In this document: positions 39,665-48,804 of the stretch, one piece after another
Layout of the letters: each line of letters begins with the position of its first letter
Numbering within the stretch: position 1 is the stretch's first letter
DNA from: CAVXHQ01 sp963789535
GTDB taxonomy: Bacteria; Pseudomonadota; Alphaproteobacteria; Rhodobacterales; Rhodobacteraceae
Assembly (NCBI GenBank): GCA_963789535.1
Contig: CAWBKU010000005.1
Coordinates: 62,001-126,000 of the forward strand
Direction: 5' to 3'
DNA: 64,000 bases
The notes under the pieces: generated by a model
Seen by the model: the letters and a program-made list of their open reading frames with translations, nothing else
What the model was told of the DNA's origin: nothing
The model's database searches: none
Position numbers and translations under genes: made by a program

Positions 39665-42031
39665 GTGCAGAACGCCATTCGGAGAGACGATGCCCCCGTT
39701 CAGAGACACCGCCCCCGACTGCCGTCCGCCGGCGACCCTGCCGCCGCAGGGCCCGCGTCCGTGACCCCTCCCTTTCCCCTTCCCGTCGCCGGAGGCCGAA
39801 TGCTGCCCCTTTCGTTGAGCGAGCGATTGCAGAACCCCGCCGATCCGCGCCGCCCGGAGTTGGCCGGCGGACGCACGTCGGGTGACACCGCTGCCCCCCT
39901 TCGTGCCGGCTTTGGCGGTCTGCGGGGCAGCGGGCCGACGTTTCTCAGGGCGCTCGATGGGTCGATCGCGGTGTCCGACACCGCCGTCAGGGTCGCTCCG
40001 CCGAAACCCGGCGCGCACGTCGCTTCGCTCGTGCCGGACGGTGGCGAAACGCTAGAAACGGACCCTCGGCGCCCGGAAAGGGACGCCGATGAAACCGACG
40101 GGCACCGGGCGGGCGAACCCGATGAGGGCGCGGGGGAGGAGGGCGTGATGGACGGGGCGGTCGCCTTCGTCCCGAAGGAGAACGCCCCCGTTCAGGCGGT
40201 CCGATCTGACGGATATCGCGGGGACGTCGCCGGACCGTCCGACGCGACGACACCTGCAATGTCGATCCCCGCCGGACGGGACGCGGCACAGGGAGCAAAC
40301 GCGATGTCCGCGATTTCGACCGGGTCGGTCGACACGCCGCTGACGGGTCGGATCCTTGACGCGTCGTCGGTTGGTCCGGCGGGCGCCGGACGATATCTCT
40401 CGCCCGTCCGGGATTCGGCGGCCACATTGCCCATCGGCGAGGATACTTTGCGCGCTGCGGAAGGGGACGCGGCGGTGGAACCGCCCCCAACCGCACCGTC
40501 GCAGGTGGCGATCCCCTCGGCAGACCACCCGACACCGGGTGGAAATGCCGACGGGCCGGTCGATACCGCGGGGCAGAGCGGTTCGCCCGACCGGTCCGGT
40601 CTCACCGATGGCATCGTCCATCGGGGGCGGCCCTCGAGCATGACGGCGCGGGACGACGATCGGATGGCGACGGTCCCGCGCTTGTCCCCTGGCGCCGGCC
40701 CTACGCCGCCATCGGCAGGTGGCGATGCGGCGGCCCCCCGGTCCGCCGGGTCGCCGACCGACATCGCGCTGCCCGTGGTGAACCGCGATCCCTTTGCCCG
40801 AGCGGCGGGCACGACCGGCGCCGCAGGGATGGCGCGGCAGACGGACACCGCGGGATCGGTCGCCGGACGCTTCGTTCCGGGCAGAGTGCCACCGGGCGAT
40901 CCACCGACCTCTCGCGTGGCCGTGACCGCCAGGGCGCCATCCCAGCCTACCTCAACGCGTGCCGTGATACAGGGACCGACCTTCGGCCCGCATCCGTCGG
41001 CCCCGCAATCGACGGCGCCCATCGGTCCGTTTTCCGTCCCGGACGCGGCATCGACGCCGATGGGGATGATGGCCCCGCCCGACCGGACCGTCGGGCCCCC
41101 GGCGGCGCTTGCCCCGACCGCCCCTCCGACGGCGGCCGTCTCGGTCGGTGATCGCATGTCGGTTGCTGCGCCCGAAGAGGTGGGGACCGGCGGCACCGGG
41201 ACCAGATCGCCGCAGGGTGCCGTTGCGGCGTCCGGTCCGAGGACGTCCGGCGCCCCGCACGCCGTCATGCCTGCCACGATAGCGGAAGGGCCCGGAATCG
41301 CGACGCAGGAGATCGACGCCAGAACGGGATCGGCGGCATCGGTCCGCACCGAATTGCAGACCGCCGGGGCCGCGTCAGGCAGCCCTGTCGCCGTCGGAAC
41401 GCAAGCGACGGTCAACCATTCGGGCACCGCCCCCGGCGCCCCGACAGTCTCGCTCGCCGCGGCTATCCTGGCCGAGCGGGCGGCAGGTACTGCGGAATCG
41501 CGGCGCGGTCCCTTCGACGATGACGCCAGACTTGCCGTGGCCGCCGGTCCCATCGCCATGTCTGGACCGACGGCGCCATCCATCCAAATCGGCGCCGCGG
41601 CGAGCCCCGCCGCGACGTCCGAAACGGCGCAGCGCATCGCGCAGCAGCTTGCCGATGTTACCGCGCGGGCCGGTCGGCGGGAGGCGGAGATCGCGCTTGC
41701 ACCCGCAGAACTCGGGCGGGTCCGGATCAGGCTTATGGCGATGGACGGCGCGTTGCAGGTCGCGATCCTCGCCGAGCGGCCCGAAACCCTCGACCTGATG
41801 CGCCGCCACATCGCAGAGCTTGGCGCGGAGTTTCGGGCGCAGGGCTATGAACGCGTCGATTTCACCTTTTCGCAGCCCGGCGGCGATGCCGGTGGCGGCA
41901 CGGCCGACGGTGCGCCACCCGAGGGGCGGGGTGCCCGGCAAAGTGCCCCCGTGGCCGACACGATCCCTGCGCCCGACAGCGCCGGTTCGCGCGTCAGATC
42001 CGCGACCGGCACGCTCGATCTGCGCCTCTGA
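39665..42031 (+). CDS. fliK: Flagellar hook-length control protein FliK
   Basis: 788-aa ruler protein measuring hook length. Only the C-terminal domain is conserved (about residues 655-745): TAQRIAQQLADVTARAGRRE, AEIALAPAELGRVRIRLMAM and LMRRHIAELGAEFRAQGYER. The rest is a long Ala/Pro/Gly/Asp-rich, low-complexity region, usual for FliK. Start uncertain: GTG 39665 follows GGGGGA, and ATG 39800 (MLPLSLSERLQNP) also has a good GGAGG; the second would give 743 aa. flgD follows 27 nt later. A 539-codon frame on the opposite strand is a composition shadow. Confidence 0.88.
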   Translation: MQNAIRRDDAPVQRHRPRLPSAGDPAAAGPASVTPPFPLPVAGGRMLPLSLSERLQNPADPRRPELAGGRTSGDTAAPLRAGFGGLRGSGPTFLRALDGSIAVSDTAVRVAPPKPGAHVASLVPDGGETLETDPRRPERDADETDGHRAGEPDEGAGEEGVMDGAVAFVPKENAPVQAVRSDGYRGDVAGPSDATTPAMSIPAGRDAAQGANAMSAISTGSVDTPLTGRILDASSVGPAGAGRYLSPVRDSAATLPIGEDTLRAAEGDAAVEPPPTAPSQVAIPSADHPTPGGNADGPVDTAGQSGSPDRSGLTDGIVHRGRPSSMTARDDDRMATVPRLSPGAGPTPPSAGGDAAAPRSAGSPTDIALPVVNRDPFARAAGTTGAAGMARQTDTAGSVAGRFVPGRVPPGDPPTSRVAVTARAPSQPTSTRAVIQGPTFGPHPSAPQSTAPIGPFSVPDAASTPMGMMAPPDRTVGPPAALAPTAPPTAAVSVGDRMSVAAPEEVGTGGTGTRSPQGAVAASGPRTSGAPHAVMPATIAEGPGIATQEIDARTGSAASVRTELQTAGAASGSPVAVGTQATVNHSGTAPGAPTVSLAAAILAERAAGTAESRRGPFDDDARLAVAAGPIAMSGPTAPSIQIGAAASPAATSETAQRIAQQLADVTARAGRREAEIALAPAELGRVRIRLMAMDGALQVAILAERPETLDLMRRHIAELGAEFRAQGYERVDFTFSQPGGDAGGGTADGAPPEGRGARQSAPVADTIPAPDSAGSRVRSATGTLDLRL

Positions 42032-42058
42032 CATCTCTCCCTCCCGAAAGGACATCCC

Positions 42059-42718
42059 ATGATCGACGCCCTGAGCGGCACCGCCGCGACCGCCACACCG
42101 ACCGTCGCCCGACCGCAGATCTCGTCGGACTTCCAGACGTTCCTGCGCATGCTCTCGGTCCAGATGCAGAACCAGGATCCGCTGAACCCGACCGATTCGT
42201 CGGAGTTCGCGGTGCAGCTCGCCACGTTCTCGTCGGTCGAGCAGCAGGTGCAGACCAACCAGTTGCTCGAGGCGCTGACCGCGCAGATCGGCTCGAGCGG
42301 CCTTGCCGAGATGGCGGCCTGGGTCGGGCGGGACGCGCGCGTCGCGGCACCGGCGCAGTTCGACGGGACCCCGATCACGCTCTATCCCAACCCGGCGGCG
42401 CGGTCGGACTCGGTGGAACTCGTCGTGCGCAACGCTTCGGGCACCGAAGTGCAGCGCCTCCCGCTGCCGGTCTCGGCCGATCCGTTCGACTGGACGGGTC
42501 TCGACGCCGTCGGCGACCCGTTCCCGAACGGTGTCTACAGTTTCGAGGTGGTGAGCACCGCGGCGGGCGAGACGATCCTGTCCGAACCGGCAGAGCACTA
42601 TGCCGAGGTGCGCGAGGTGCGCAGCCAGGGCGGAACGGTGTTCCTGATGTTCGCGGGCGAGGTCGCGGTGGCGGCGGGCGACATCTCGGCGCTGCGGCAG
42701 GTCCGTCCGGGAGCCTAG
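42059..42718 (+). CDS. flgD: Flagellar hook capping protein FlgD
   Basis: 219-aa scaffold for hook assembly. The conserved N-terminal part is FQTFLRMLSVQMQNQDPLNP, then TDSSEFAVQLATFSSVEQQV and QTNQLLEAL. The C-terminal half has the tudor/FnIII-like fold (ITLYPNPAARSDSVELVVRN, DPFPNGVYSFEVVS). It closes the flagellar cluster; its last four nt overlap the end of the convergent ubiB. The hook protein gene flgE, usually next, is absent. Confidence 0.95.
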   Translation: MIDALSGTAATATPTVARPQISSDFQTFLRMLSVQMQNQDPLNPTDSSEFAVQLATFSSVEQQVQTNQLLEALTAQIGSSGLAEMAAWVGRDARVAAPAQFDGTPITLYPNPAARSDSVELVVRNASGTEVQRLPLPVSADPFDWTGLDAVGDPFPNGVYSFEVVSTAAGETILSEPAEHYAEVREVRSQGGTVFLMFAGEVAVAAGDISALRQVRPGA

Positions 42719-44244
42719 AGGAGGCGCCCGACCCAGACCCCGGCGAGCGCCAGCGCCGCGCCGAGGGCGACCAGGGCGATGGAATCGCGGCGCCGCCTTC
42801 GGGGCGGCGGCGGGGCGGGGTTGGTGTTCCGGATCAGGGCCGCCTCGGCCATCTTCGGCAGGCGCGGCCCGAACCGCGCCAGCACGCGGGCGGTGCGGAA
42901 CAGATCGCGTGCCAGCGCCTTGGGGCCGATGCTGTCGCGGATATAGGCCTCGACGACGGGCTTGGCCGCGTCCCAGATGTTCATGTGCGGATCGAGGGTG
43001 CGGGCGACGCCCTCGACCACCACCATGGTGCGTTGCAGCAGGATGAGTTCGGTCCGCGTCTCCATCCCGAAACGTTCGGTGACTTCGAAGAGATAGTTCA
43101 GCAGCCGCCCCATCGAAATCCGGCTCGCGTCCATGCCGAAGATCGGCTCGCCCACGGCGCGCAGCGCGCGGGCGAATTCGTCGACGTCGCGGTCGGCAGG
43201 GACATAGCCCGCCTCGAAGTGCACCTCGGCCACGCGGGCATAGTCGCGGCGGATGAAACCGAACAGGATCTCGGCATAGACGCGACGGGTGTATTCGTCG
43301 ATCCGCCCCATGATCCCGAAATCATAGGCGATGATGTCGCCGTTGGCCGCGATCTTGAGGTTGCCCTGATGCATGTCGCCGTGAAAGAACCCGTCGCGCA
43401 GGGCGTGGTTGAGGAAGAGTTGCATCACCCGCAGCGCCAGCGCCCGGCGGTCGTGGCCCGCGGCGTCGATGCCCTCGACGTCCGCGGCCGACAGCCCCTC
43501 GACCCAGCCGAGCGTCATCACCCGCCGCGCGGACAGCGACCATTTCACCCGCGGCACCGAAAAGCCGGCGTCGCCTGCGGTGGTATCGGCGAATTCGGCC
43601 GCCGCCGAACTCTCGAGGCGGAGGTCCAGTTCGCCCAGCACGACCCCTTCGAAGTGGGTGATGACGTCCATCGGGCGCAGGCGGCGGGACGCGGGCGACA
43701 GCACCTCGATGCAGCGGGCGGCGAAATAGAAGGCGTCGATGTCGCGGCGGAATGCGCGTTCGATGCCCGGGCGCAGCACCTTTACGGCGACGTCCTCGCC
43801 CGTCTCGACCAGTGTCGCCTTGTGGACCTGCGCGATGGAGGCGGCGGCGACAGGCTCGGAGAAGGTCGAGAACATGGCCGCCATCGGCAGCCCGAGTTCC
43901 TTTTCCACCTCGGCGCGGGCGATGGCGGTCGGAAACGGCGGCAACTTGTCCTGAAGCACCTTGAGCTGCACCGCCAGGTCGTCGCCGACGACGTCGGGGC
44001 GCGTCGACAGGACCTGTCCGAACTTGATGTAGGCGGGGCCGAGGGCGGTCAGCGCCCGGGTCGCGGGCGGCATCGCCGGATCGCCGCGATACCCCAGCCA
44101 GCGGAACGGCAGCGCGACGGCGCGGAACGCGAAGCGCAGCAGCGGCCCCGCGTCGAGCGCGTCGAGGACCACGATCATCGCGCCGGTCCGTTCCAGCGTG
44201 GCGCCGGTGCGGATCAGCCGCCAGATGTTGTGCGGTCCGCGCAC
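42715..44244 (-). CDS. ubiB: Ubiquinone biosynthesis regulatory kinase-like protein UbiB
   Basis: 509-aa atypical kinase of the ABC1/ADCK family needed for ubiquinone synthesis. The KxGQ signature is seen at AYIKFGQVLSTRPDVVGDDL, with AKVLRPG-like VAVKVLRPGIERAFRRDIDA, the catalytic DGFFHGDMHQGNLKI and the DFGIMGRID metal motif. The C-terminus ends in a hydrophobic helix (DSIALVALGAALALAGVWVG) that would anchor it to the membrane. GTG start directly abuts the ubiE stop (TGAGTG), so the pair is coupled. Confidence 0.95.
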   Translation of the reverse strand: MRGPHNIWRLIRTGATLERTGAMIVVLDALDAGPLLRFAFRAVALPFRWLGYRGDPAMPPATRALTALGPAYIKFGQVLSTRPDVVGDDLAVQLKVLQDKLPPFPTAIARAEVEKELGLPMAAMFSTFSEPVAAASIAQVHKATLVETGEDVAVKVLRPGIERAFRRDIDAFYFAARCIEVLSPASRRLRPMDVITHFEGVVLGELDLRLESSAAAEFADTTAGDAGFSVPRVKWSLSARRVMTLGWVEGLSAADVEGIDAAGHDRRALALRVMQLFLNHALRDGFFHGDMHQGNLKIAANGDIIAYDFGIMGRIDEYTRRVYAEILFGFIRRDYARVAEVHFEAGYVPADRDVDEFARALRAVGEPIFGMDASRISMGRLLNYLFEVTERFGMETRTELILLQRTMVVVEGVARTLDPHMNIWDAAKPVVEAYIRDSIGPKALARDLFRTARVLARFGPRLPKMAEAALIRNTNPAPPPPRRRRRDSIALVALGAALALAGVWVGRLL

Positions 44245-45006
44245 TCAGATCTTCCAGCCCGAATGCAGGGCCGCGACGCCCATCGTCAGGTTGCGGTATT
44301 TCGCCTGACCGAAGCCGGCGTCCCGGACCATGCCGAGGAAGGTTTCCTGATCGGGAAAGCGGCGGATGGATTCGACCAGGTATTGATAGCTGTCGCGGTC
44401 GCCCGCGATCGCCTGACCCATGCGCGGGATCACATTGAAGGAATAGGCGTCGTAGGCGTTTTGCAGCATCGCGTTGGGGATTCGGCTGAACTCGAGGACC
44501 ATGAGCCGCCCGCCGGGGCGCAGCACGCGAAAGGCCTCGGACAGGGCGACCTCGGGGCGGGTGACGTTCCGGATGCCGAACGAGATGGTGTAGACGTCGA
44601 AGGTGGCGTCGGGGAACGGCAGGGCCATGGCGTCGCCGACGATCCAGTCGAGATGGTCCGCCAGACGCTCGGCCTCGGCCCGCTTCTTGCCCTCGACCAG
44701 CATCGGTTCGGTAAGGTCGAGGACGATCGCCATCCCCGATCCGGCCCGTTTCAGGAACCGGAACGCGATGTCGCCGGTGCCGCCCGCGACGTCGAGGAGG
44801 CGCTGGCCGGGCCGCGGCGCGAGCCAGTCCATCATCGCGTCCTTCCACAACCGGTGGACGCCACCGGACATCACGTCGTTCATGATGTCATAGCGCCCGG
44901 CGACCGAGGTGAAGACCCCCCGCACGCGGCCCGCCTTGTCGGCCTCGGGCACCGTCTCATAGCCGAAATGGGTGGTATCTTCGGGGCCTGCGCTCTCGTC
45001 GGTCAT
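44245..45006 (-). CDS. ubiE: Demethylmenaquinone/2-methoxy-6-polyprenyl-1,4-benzoquinol methyltransferase UbiE
   Basis: 253-aa SAM-dependent C-methyltransferase of ubiquinone synthesis. HFGYETVPEADKAGRVRGVF is the family N-terminus. Motif I is LLDVAGGTGDIAFRFL; later markers are DATFDVYTISFGIRNVTRPE and VLRPGGRLMVLEFSR, and the C-terminus ALHSGWKI is diagnostic. It precedes ubiB on the same strand. The ATG lies at 45004-45006, divergent from the next gene. Confidence 0.96.
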   Translation of the reverse strand: MTDESAGPEDTTHFGYETVPEADKAGRVRGVFTSVAGRYDIMNDVMSGGVHRLWKDAMMDWLAPRPGQRLLDVAGGTGDIAFRFLKRAGSGMAIVLDLTEPMLVEGKKRAEAERLADHLDWIVGDAMALPFPDATFDVYTISFGIRNVTRPEVALSEAFRVLRPGGRLMVLEFSRIPNAMLQNAYDAYSFNVIPRMGQAIAGDRDSYQYLVESIRRFPDQETFLGMVRDAGFGQAKYRNLTMGVAALHSGWKI

Positions 45007-45101
45007 GGCTGAGCCTCAATTTCGTCCCTGATCCGCATATAGAAGGGCGGGGCGAGAGACAAATGGAACACATGGCCGCAGGGCGCGGCGGGAGGCGTGC
45101 A

Positions 45102-45770
45102 ATGACGATTGTTGGCGGCACTTCCGGGATCGTCTATCTGGCGATCCTGCTCGGCATCGCCTGGGCGATCAAGGCGCTGAACGACAGGTTCGGCACCAGG
45201 GCGACACGCGGGGCGGTCGACAGGATGGCGGCCCGCCGCATCGAGAACCTCGCCGAAGCGAAGATCATCGCGGGCCTTGGCATGGCAGCACAGGTCGATC
45301 TCGACGCGCCGGGCGCGCGGCGGATGCCGACGCCACTGGGCGTGCGCGGGTTGACGGTCTTCCTCGGCGGCGCCCTCATCGCGGCGGCCCAGTACAATCC
45401 CGGGATGCTCCTGCCCGGCGAGGGGGTGATGCAGGTCGCGGTCGTTGCGGCCTTCGTGGCGTGGCATTGCACCTATATCTGCACCTATGCCGTCGTCGTG
45501 AACGAGACCCACCTGACCCTTCCGACCTATCTGATGGGCACGCGGACCTACCCCCTCGCGGGGCTGCGCGATATCGAGGACGATGGCGCCTATGCGGCGC
45601 GTCTGATATTCGCCGACGGCAGCAAGCCCCTGATGCTGAAGTATCTGAAGGGGGGCGACGCGCTCATGGCGATGCTGTGGCGCGCGATCAAGTCGGATGG
45701 TGTCGATGCCGGAACTGCCAGAGGTGGAGACCGTCCGACGGGGCCTCTTGCCCGTCCTCGAGGGACGTAG
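45102..45770 (+). CDS. Hypothetical membrane protein with PH-like C-terminal region
   Basis: 222-aa protein starting MTIVGGTSGIVYLAILLGIA. It has an N-terminal helix, two more membrane segments at about residues 80-115 (LTVFLGGALIAAAQYNPG and VAVVAAFVAWHCTYICTY) and a hydrophilic C-terminal part (ETHLTLPTYLMGTRTYPLAG, LIFADGSKPLMLKYLKGG), resembling bacterial PH-type membrane proteins. The final 65 nt overlap mutM in another frame, so the last residues (DAGTARGGDRPTG...) may not be conserved. No firm family. Upstream ATGs at 45063 are possible starts. Confidence 0.6.
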   Translation: MTIVGGTSGIVYLAILLGIAWAIKALNDRFGTRATRGAVDRMAARRIENLAEAKIIAGLGMAAQVDLDAPGARRMPTPLGVRGLTVFLGGALIAAAQYNPGMLLPGEGVMQVAVVAAFVAWHCTYICTYAVVVNETHLTLPTYLMGTRTYPLAGLRDIEDDGAYAARLIFADGSKPLMLKYLKGGDALMAMLWRAIKSDGVDAGTARGGDRPTGPLARPRGT

Positions 45771-46557
45771 GATCGCCCATGCGGACGTGCGCCGGGCCGA
45801 CCTGCGCTGGCCGTTTCCCGAACGGATGGCAGAGCGGCTGACGGGGCGGCGGGTCACGGCGCTGCGGCGACGGTCGAAGTATATCCTCGCCGACCTCGAC
45901 AGCGACGAGACGCTGATCGTGCATCTGGGGATGTCGGGGCGGATGCTGGTGTCGGGGGCACCGCTCGGGCGATTCCACCACGTCCATCCGGCGCCGGAGA
46001 AGCACGACCACGTCGTCCTCGACACCGAGGACGGGGCGCGGGTGACGTTCAACGATGCGCGGCGGTTCGGGGCGATGGATCTGGCGGCGACGGGCCGGGT
46101 CGAGGCGCACTGGCTGCTCGCCGGGATCGGGCCGGAGCCGTTCGGCAACGCATTTCACGAGGCGTATCTGGTGGAACGCCTGCGGGGGCGGAACACGCCG
46201 GTCAAGACGGCCCTGCTGGACCAGCGGATCGTCGCGGGGCTGGGCAACATCTATGTCTGCGAGGTGCTGCACCGCGCCGGCGTCGACCCCCGGCGCAAGG
46301 CGGGGCGGCTGTCGGCGGCGCGCACGGCGGGCCTCGTGCCGATCATCCGCGACGTGCTGACCGAGGCGATCGAGGCGGGCGGGTCGTCGTTGCGCGACTA
46401 TCGGCAGGCGGACGGCGAACTGGGCTATTTCCAGCACCGGTTCCGCGCCTATGGCCGCGAGGGCGGGGCCTGCGTCACACCGGGCTGCGGCGGGACGCTC
46501 CTGCGGATCGTGCAGTCGGGGCGTTCGACGTTCTTTTGTCCGCGCTGCCAACGCTAG
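45706..46557 (+). CDS. mutM: Formamidopyrimidine-DNA glycosylase MutM (Fpg)
   Basis: 283-aa base-excision repair enzyme removing 8-oxoguanine. The start at ATG 45706 gives MPELPEVETVRRG; Pro 2 is the catalytic nucleophile and Glu 3 the acid, so an upstream start at 45697 is unlikely to be used. Other motifs are the lysine in HLGMSGRML and NDARRFGAMDL, the H2TH segment and the C-terminal zinc finger CVTPGCGGTLLRIVQSGRST then FFCPRCQR. Precedes an enoyl-CoA hydratase gene and rpsT, a usual order in Rhodobacterales. Confidence 0.96.
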   Translation: MPELPEVETVRRGLLPVLEGRRIAHADVRRADLRWPFPERMAERLTGRRVTALRRRSKYILADLDSDETLIVHLGMSGRMLVSGAPLGRFHHVHPAPEKHDHVVLDTEDGARVTFNDARRFGAMDLAATGRVEAHWLLAGIGPEPFGNAFHEAYLVERLRGRNTPVKTALLDQRIVAGLGNIYVCEVLHRAGVDPRRKAGRLSAARTAGLVPIIRDVLTEAIEAGGSSLRDYRQADGELGYFQHRFRAYGREGGACVTPGCGGTLLRIVQSGRSTFFCPRCQR

Positions 46558-46713
46558 ACGCCTGTGCCCGCGCGGCCGGCGCCGGCCTGACACCGCGTCA
46601 CCGCAATGACCGCTTGATCCCTGCGCCGCATTTGTTATCCCCTTGGGACTTGTCGCGACGCCCCCGCACCGGCGCCGCCACCGATTTGCCAACCGCGAAG
46701 GGGCAGCCCGCCA

Positions 46714-47490
46714 ATGGCCTATGAGACGATCATCCTCGATGTGGCCGACGACGTGGCGCTCATCACCCTGAACCGGCCCGACGCGATGAATGCGTTGAAC
46801 GCCAAGCTGTTGACCGAACTCGGTCAGGCGCTGCTCGATGCCGACCGCAGCGACAAGGTGCGGGCGATCGTCATCACCGGCTCGGAAAAGGCGTTCGCCG
46901 CCGGGGCCGACGTGACCGAGATGGCGGACAAGAGTTTCGTCGACATCGCCACCGACGACACCTTCGGTCGGTTCGCGGCCGTGATGCAGCGCGTGCGCAA
47001 GCCGATCGTCGGCGCCGTTTCGGGCTATGCGCTGGGCGGCGGGTGCGAACTGGCGATGATGTGCGACATCCTTATCGCCGCCGAGGGCGCGAAGTTCGGG
47101 CTTCCGGAGGTGAACCTGGGGATCATCCCGGGGATGGGCGGCAGCCAGCGTCTTGCCCATGCGGTGGGCAAGGCCAAGGCGATGGACATGATCCTGACGG
47201 GCCGGTTCATGGACGCCGCCGAGGCCGAGCGCGCCGGTCTCTTGGCCCGCGTGGTGCCCGCCAAGAAGCTGATCGAGGAGGCGCGCGGGGTCGCCGCCAA
47301 GATCGCGGGCAAATCGCGTCTGGCGGTCGCGGCGGCGAAAGAGGCGGTGAACCGCGCCTTCGAGACGTCGCTGAGCGAGGGCACCCGCCACGAGGCGCTG
47401 CTCTTCAAGGCGCTGTTCGCGACCGAGGATCAGGCCGAAGGCATGGCGGCGTTCCGCGAAAAGCGCGAGGCGCAGTTCCGCGACCGGTGA
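46714..47490 (+). CDS. Enoyl-CoA hydratase
   Basis: 258-aa crotonase-fold enzyme that hydrates 2-enoyl-CoA in fatty-acid beta-oxidation. Substrate-binding loops LNRPDAMNALNAKLLTEL and AFAAGADVTEMADK are present. The oxyanion and catalytic regions are SGYALGGGCELAMMCDILIA (first glutamate) and AKFGLPEVNLGIIPGMGGSQ (second glutamate). Ends RTD-like FREKREAQFRDR. Stand-alone, conserved position between mutM and rpsT. Confidence 0.94.
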   Translation: MAYETIILDVADDVALITLNRPDAMNALNAKLLTELGQALLDADRSDKVRAIVITGSEKAFAAGADVTEMADKSFVDIATDDTFGRFAAVMQRVRKPIVGAVSGYALGGGCELAMMCDILIAAEGAKFGLPEVNLGIIPGMGGSQRLAHAVGKAKAMDMILTGRFMDAAEAERAGLLARVVPAKKLIEEARGVAAKIAGKSRLAVAAAKEAVNRAFETSLSEGTRHEALLFKALFATEDQAEGMAAFREKREAQFRDR

Positions 47491-47649
47491 TTTCCTGTTT
47501 CCTTTCGCCGCCGCCCCCCCTATAGGCGGCGGATACATGCGCGTGAGGCCCGCTCTGGCCGGAGGACGCCGGGCGATGCCCCGGCCTTCGATCCCGACAG
47601 GGCCGATTGCGCAGACAGTTTTCAATCGACCCGACGAGAGGATCACCCC

Positions 47650-47913
47650 ATGGCCAACAGCCCCCAATCCGCCAAGCGCGCCCGCCAGAACGAGGCGCGC
47701 TTTACCGTCAACAAGCAGCGCCGTTCGCGTATCCGCACCTTCCTGCGCAAGGTCGAGGAGGCGCTCGCCTCTGGCGACAAGGACGCCGCCATCACCGCCC
47801 TGCGCGCCGCACAGCCCGAGCTGATGCGCGGCGTGACCAAGGGTGTGGTCCACAAGAATACCGCCGCGCGCAAGATGTCGCGTCTTGCCAGCCGGGTGAA
47901 GTCGCTGGCCTGA
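47650..47913 (+). CDS. rpsT: 30S ribosomal protein S20
   Basis: 87-aa ribosomal protein starting MANSPQSAKRARQNEARFTV and ending KMSRLASRVKSLA. All landmark segments of S20 are present. It is the last gene before the dnaA region, and a GC-rich hairpin follows. Confidence 0.97.
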   Translation: MANSPQSAKRARQNEARFTVNKQRRSRIRTFLRKVEEALASGDKDAAITALRAAQPELMRGVTKGVVHKNTAARKMSRLASRVKSLA

Positions 47914-47964
47914 ATGGCGACGGTGCCGTCTGGCCCCGAAAGCGTTCGGCTTTGAAAGTATCGA

Positions 47965-47989
47965 CGGCGCGTCCCCCGGGGGCGCGCCG
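47965..47989 (+). terminator. GC-rich hairpin after rpsT
   Basis: CGGCGCG plus CCCCC pairs with GGGGG plus CGCGCCG (one T bulged), followed by TTCGTCGTTG. It lies about 50 nt after the rpsT stop. Confidence 0.5.
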
Positions 47990-48163
47990 TTCGTCGTTGT
48001 GGCGGTCGGCCACCCGCCCGATGCCGACACGTGACGCAGGGTCGCGCAGGGCGAAGGCGCGGCGCCGCATTTACGGACGCCCGGCGCAAATCCGCGCGCG
48101 TTCGCGGCAACCCGACCGCCGGGTAGTGCCGAATCCCGGACCGTCCCCCAGCCTCTGTGTCAA

Positions 48164-48210
48164 CGAAAAACCCCGCGCTGCCGGCGATTTTCGCCAAGCG
48201 CGGTTTTTCG
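48164..48210. terminator. Long bidirectional terminator-like hairpin
   Basis: CGAAAAACCCCGCGCT pairs with AGCGCGGTTTTTCG (two bases bulged), with an inner GGCGA-TTT-TCGCC stem. Runs of five A and five T flank the GC core, so it could stop transcription in both directions. It lies about 600 nt upstream of dnaA. Confidence 0.5.
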
Positions 48211-48804
48211 CGACAGGCCCTTTCGGCTAAGTGTGCCGAGATCCAGCATTCACCAGATTCGGGGAGGGCCGGCCCTTTTGCGCAGCGCCAAGTCAAGCGC
48301 GTTGTTCGGTTGTGCGCCGCGCAAACCCCTTGTTACAAAGGCCCTGCGATTCACATCGTTCCTGGGGGAATAGAGGTGGTGATGGACAGGCGGGTCGGCT
48401 GACCGCCCCTGTTGGAGGGGTATTCGGTCGGGTCTTGCCGCTTGTCCGTCGACGTGTCCATTCGGGACGCCGCGATTGCGGCGCGGCCCGGAAGGATGCG
48501 GGCAGCATGTGCCTTTGGCTGTGCCGCCGTCACTCTTGCTGCCGCGCAGTCGACATGCGCAGGGCGCGCGACGCCGTCGGCGAACCGTGCCGACGCAGCG
48601 CCCCGGGACCGATCCATGTCGCGCGCCGCGCGCGCCCCCGTGTGGGGTCGTCGCACGGGCGAAGGGCGCCCGTGTCGTCGACACGGTGCGGCGCGGCGGA
48701 GCGGTCCGGAACGGGCCGCCCCGAAGAGAAACGAGGCCGCGCGGCAGGCGCGGACGGCAGAGCGCGAAAATGCGCCTGCCGCAGGGGGAAGGACCGAGGG
48801 ACGC

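Larger units (their letters stand above)
47914..48804. other. Intergenic region upstream of dnaA
   Basis: About 890 nt without a recognisable gene between rpsT and dnaA. It contains a GC-rich rpsT terminator (47965-47989) and a long hairpin (48164-48210). I searched by eye for TTATCCACA-type DnaA boxes and an AT-rich unwinding element and saw neither, so this is not called as oriC. Long open frames here on both strands have the poor composition of shadows. Confidence 0.5.

Noticed and set aside
40192..41811. 539-codon frame antisense to fliK
   Set aside because: Ala/Pro/Gly composition mirrors the low-complexity fliK region; no start context or homology.
42985..45012. 675-codon frame antisense to ubiB and ubiE
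   Set aside because: Extends across two real genes on the other strand and lacks recognisable segments.
45688..48030. 780-codon frame opposite mutM, the enoyl-CoA hydratase and rpsT
   Set aside because: Crosses three conserved genes; its sequence has shadow composition.
47914..48804. Chromosomal origin next to dnaA
   Set aside because: No TTATCCACA-like boxes in a cluster and no AT-rich unwinding element could be seen; the origin is often away from dnaA in this group.
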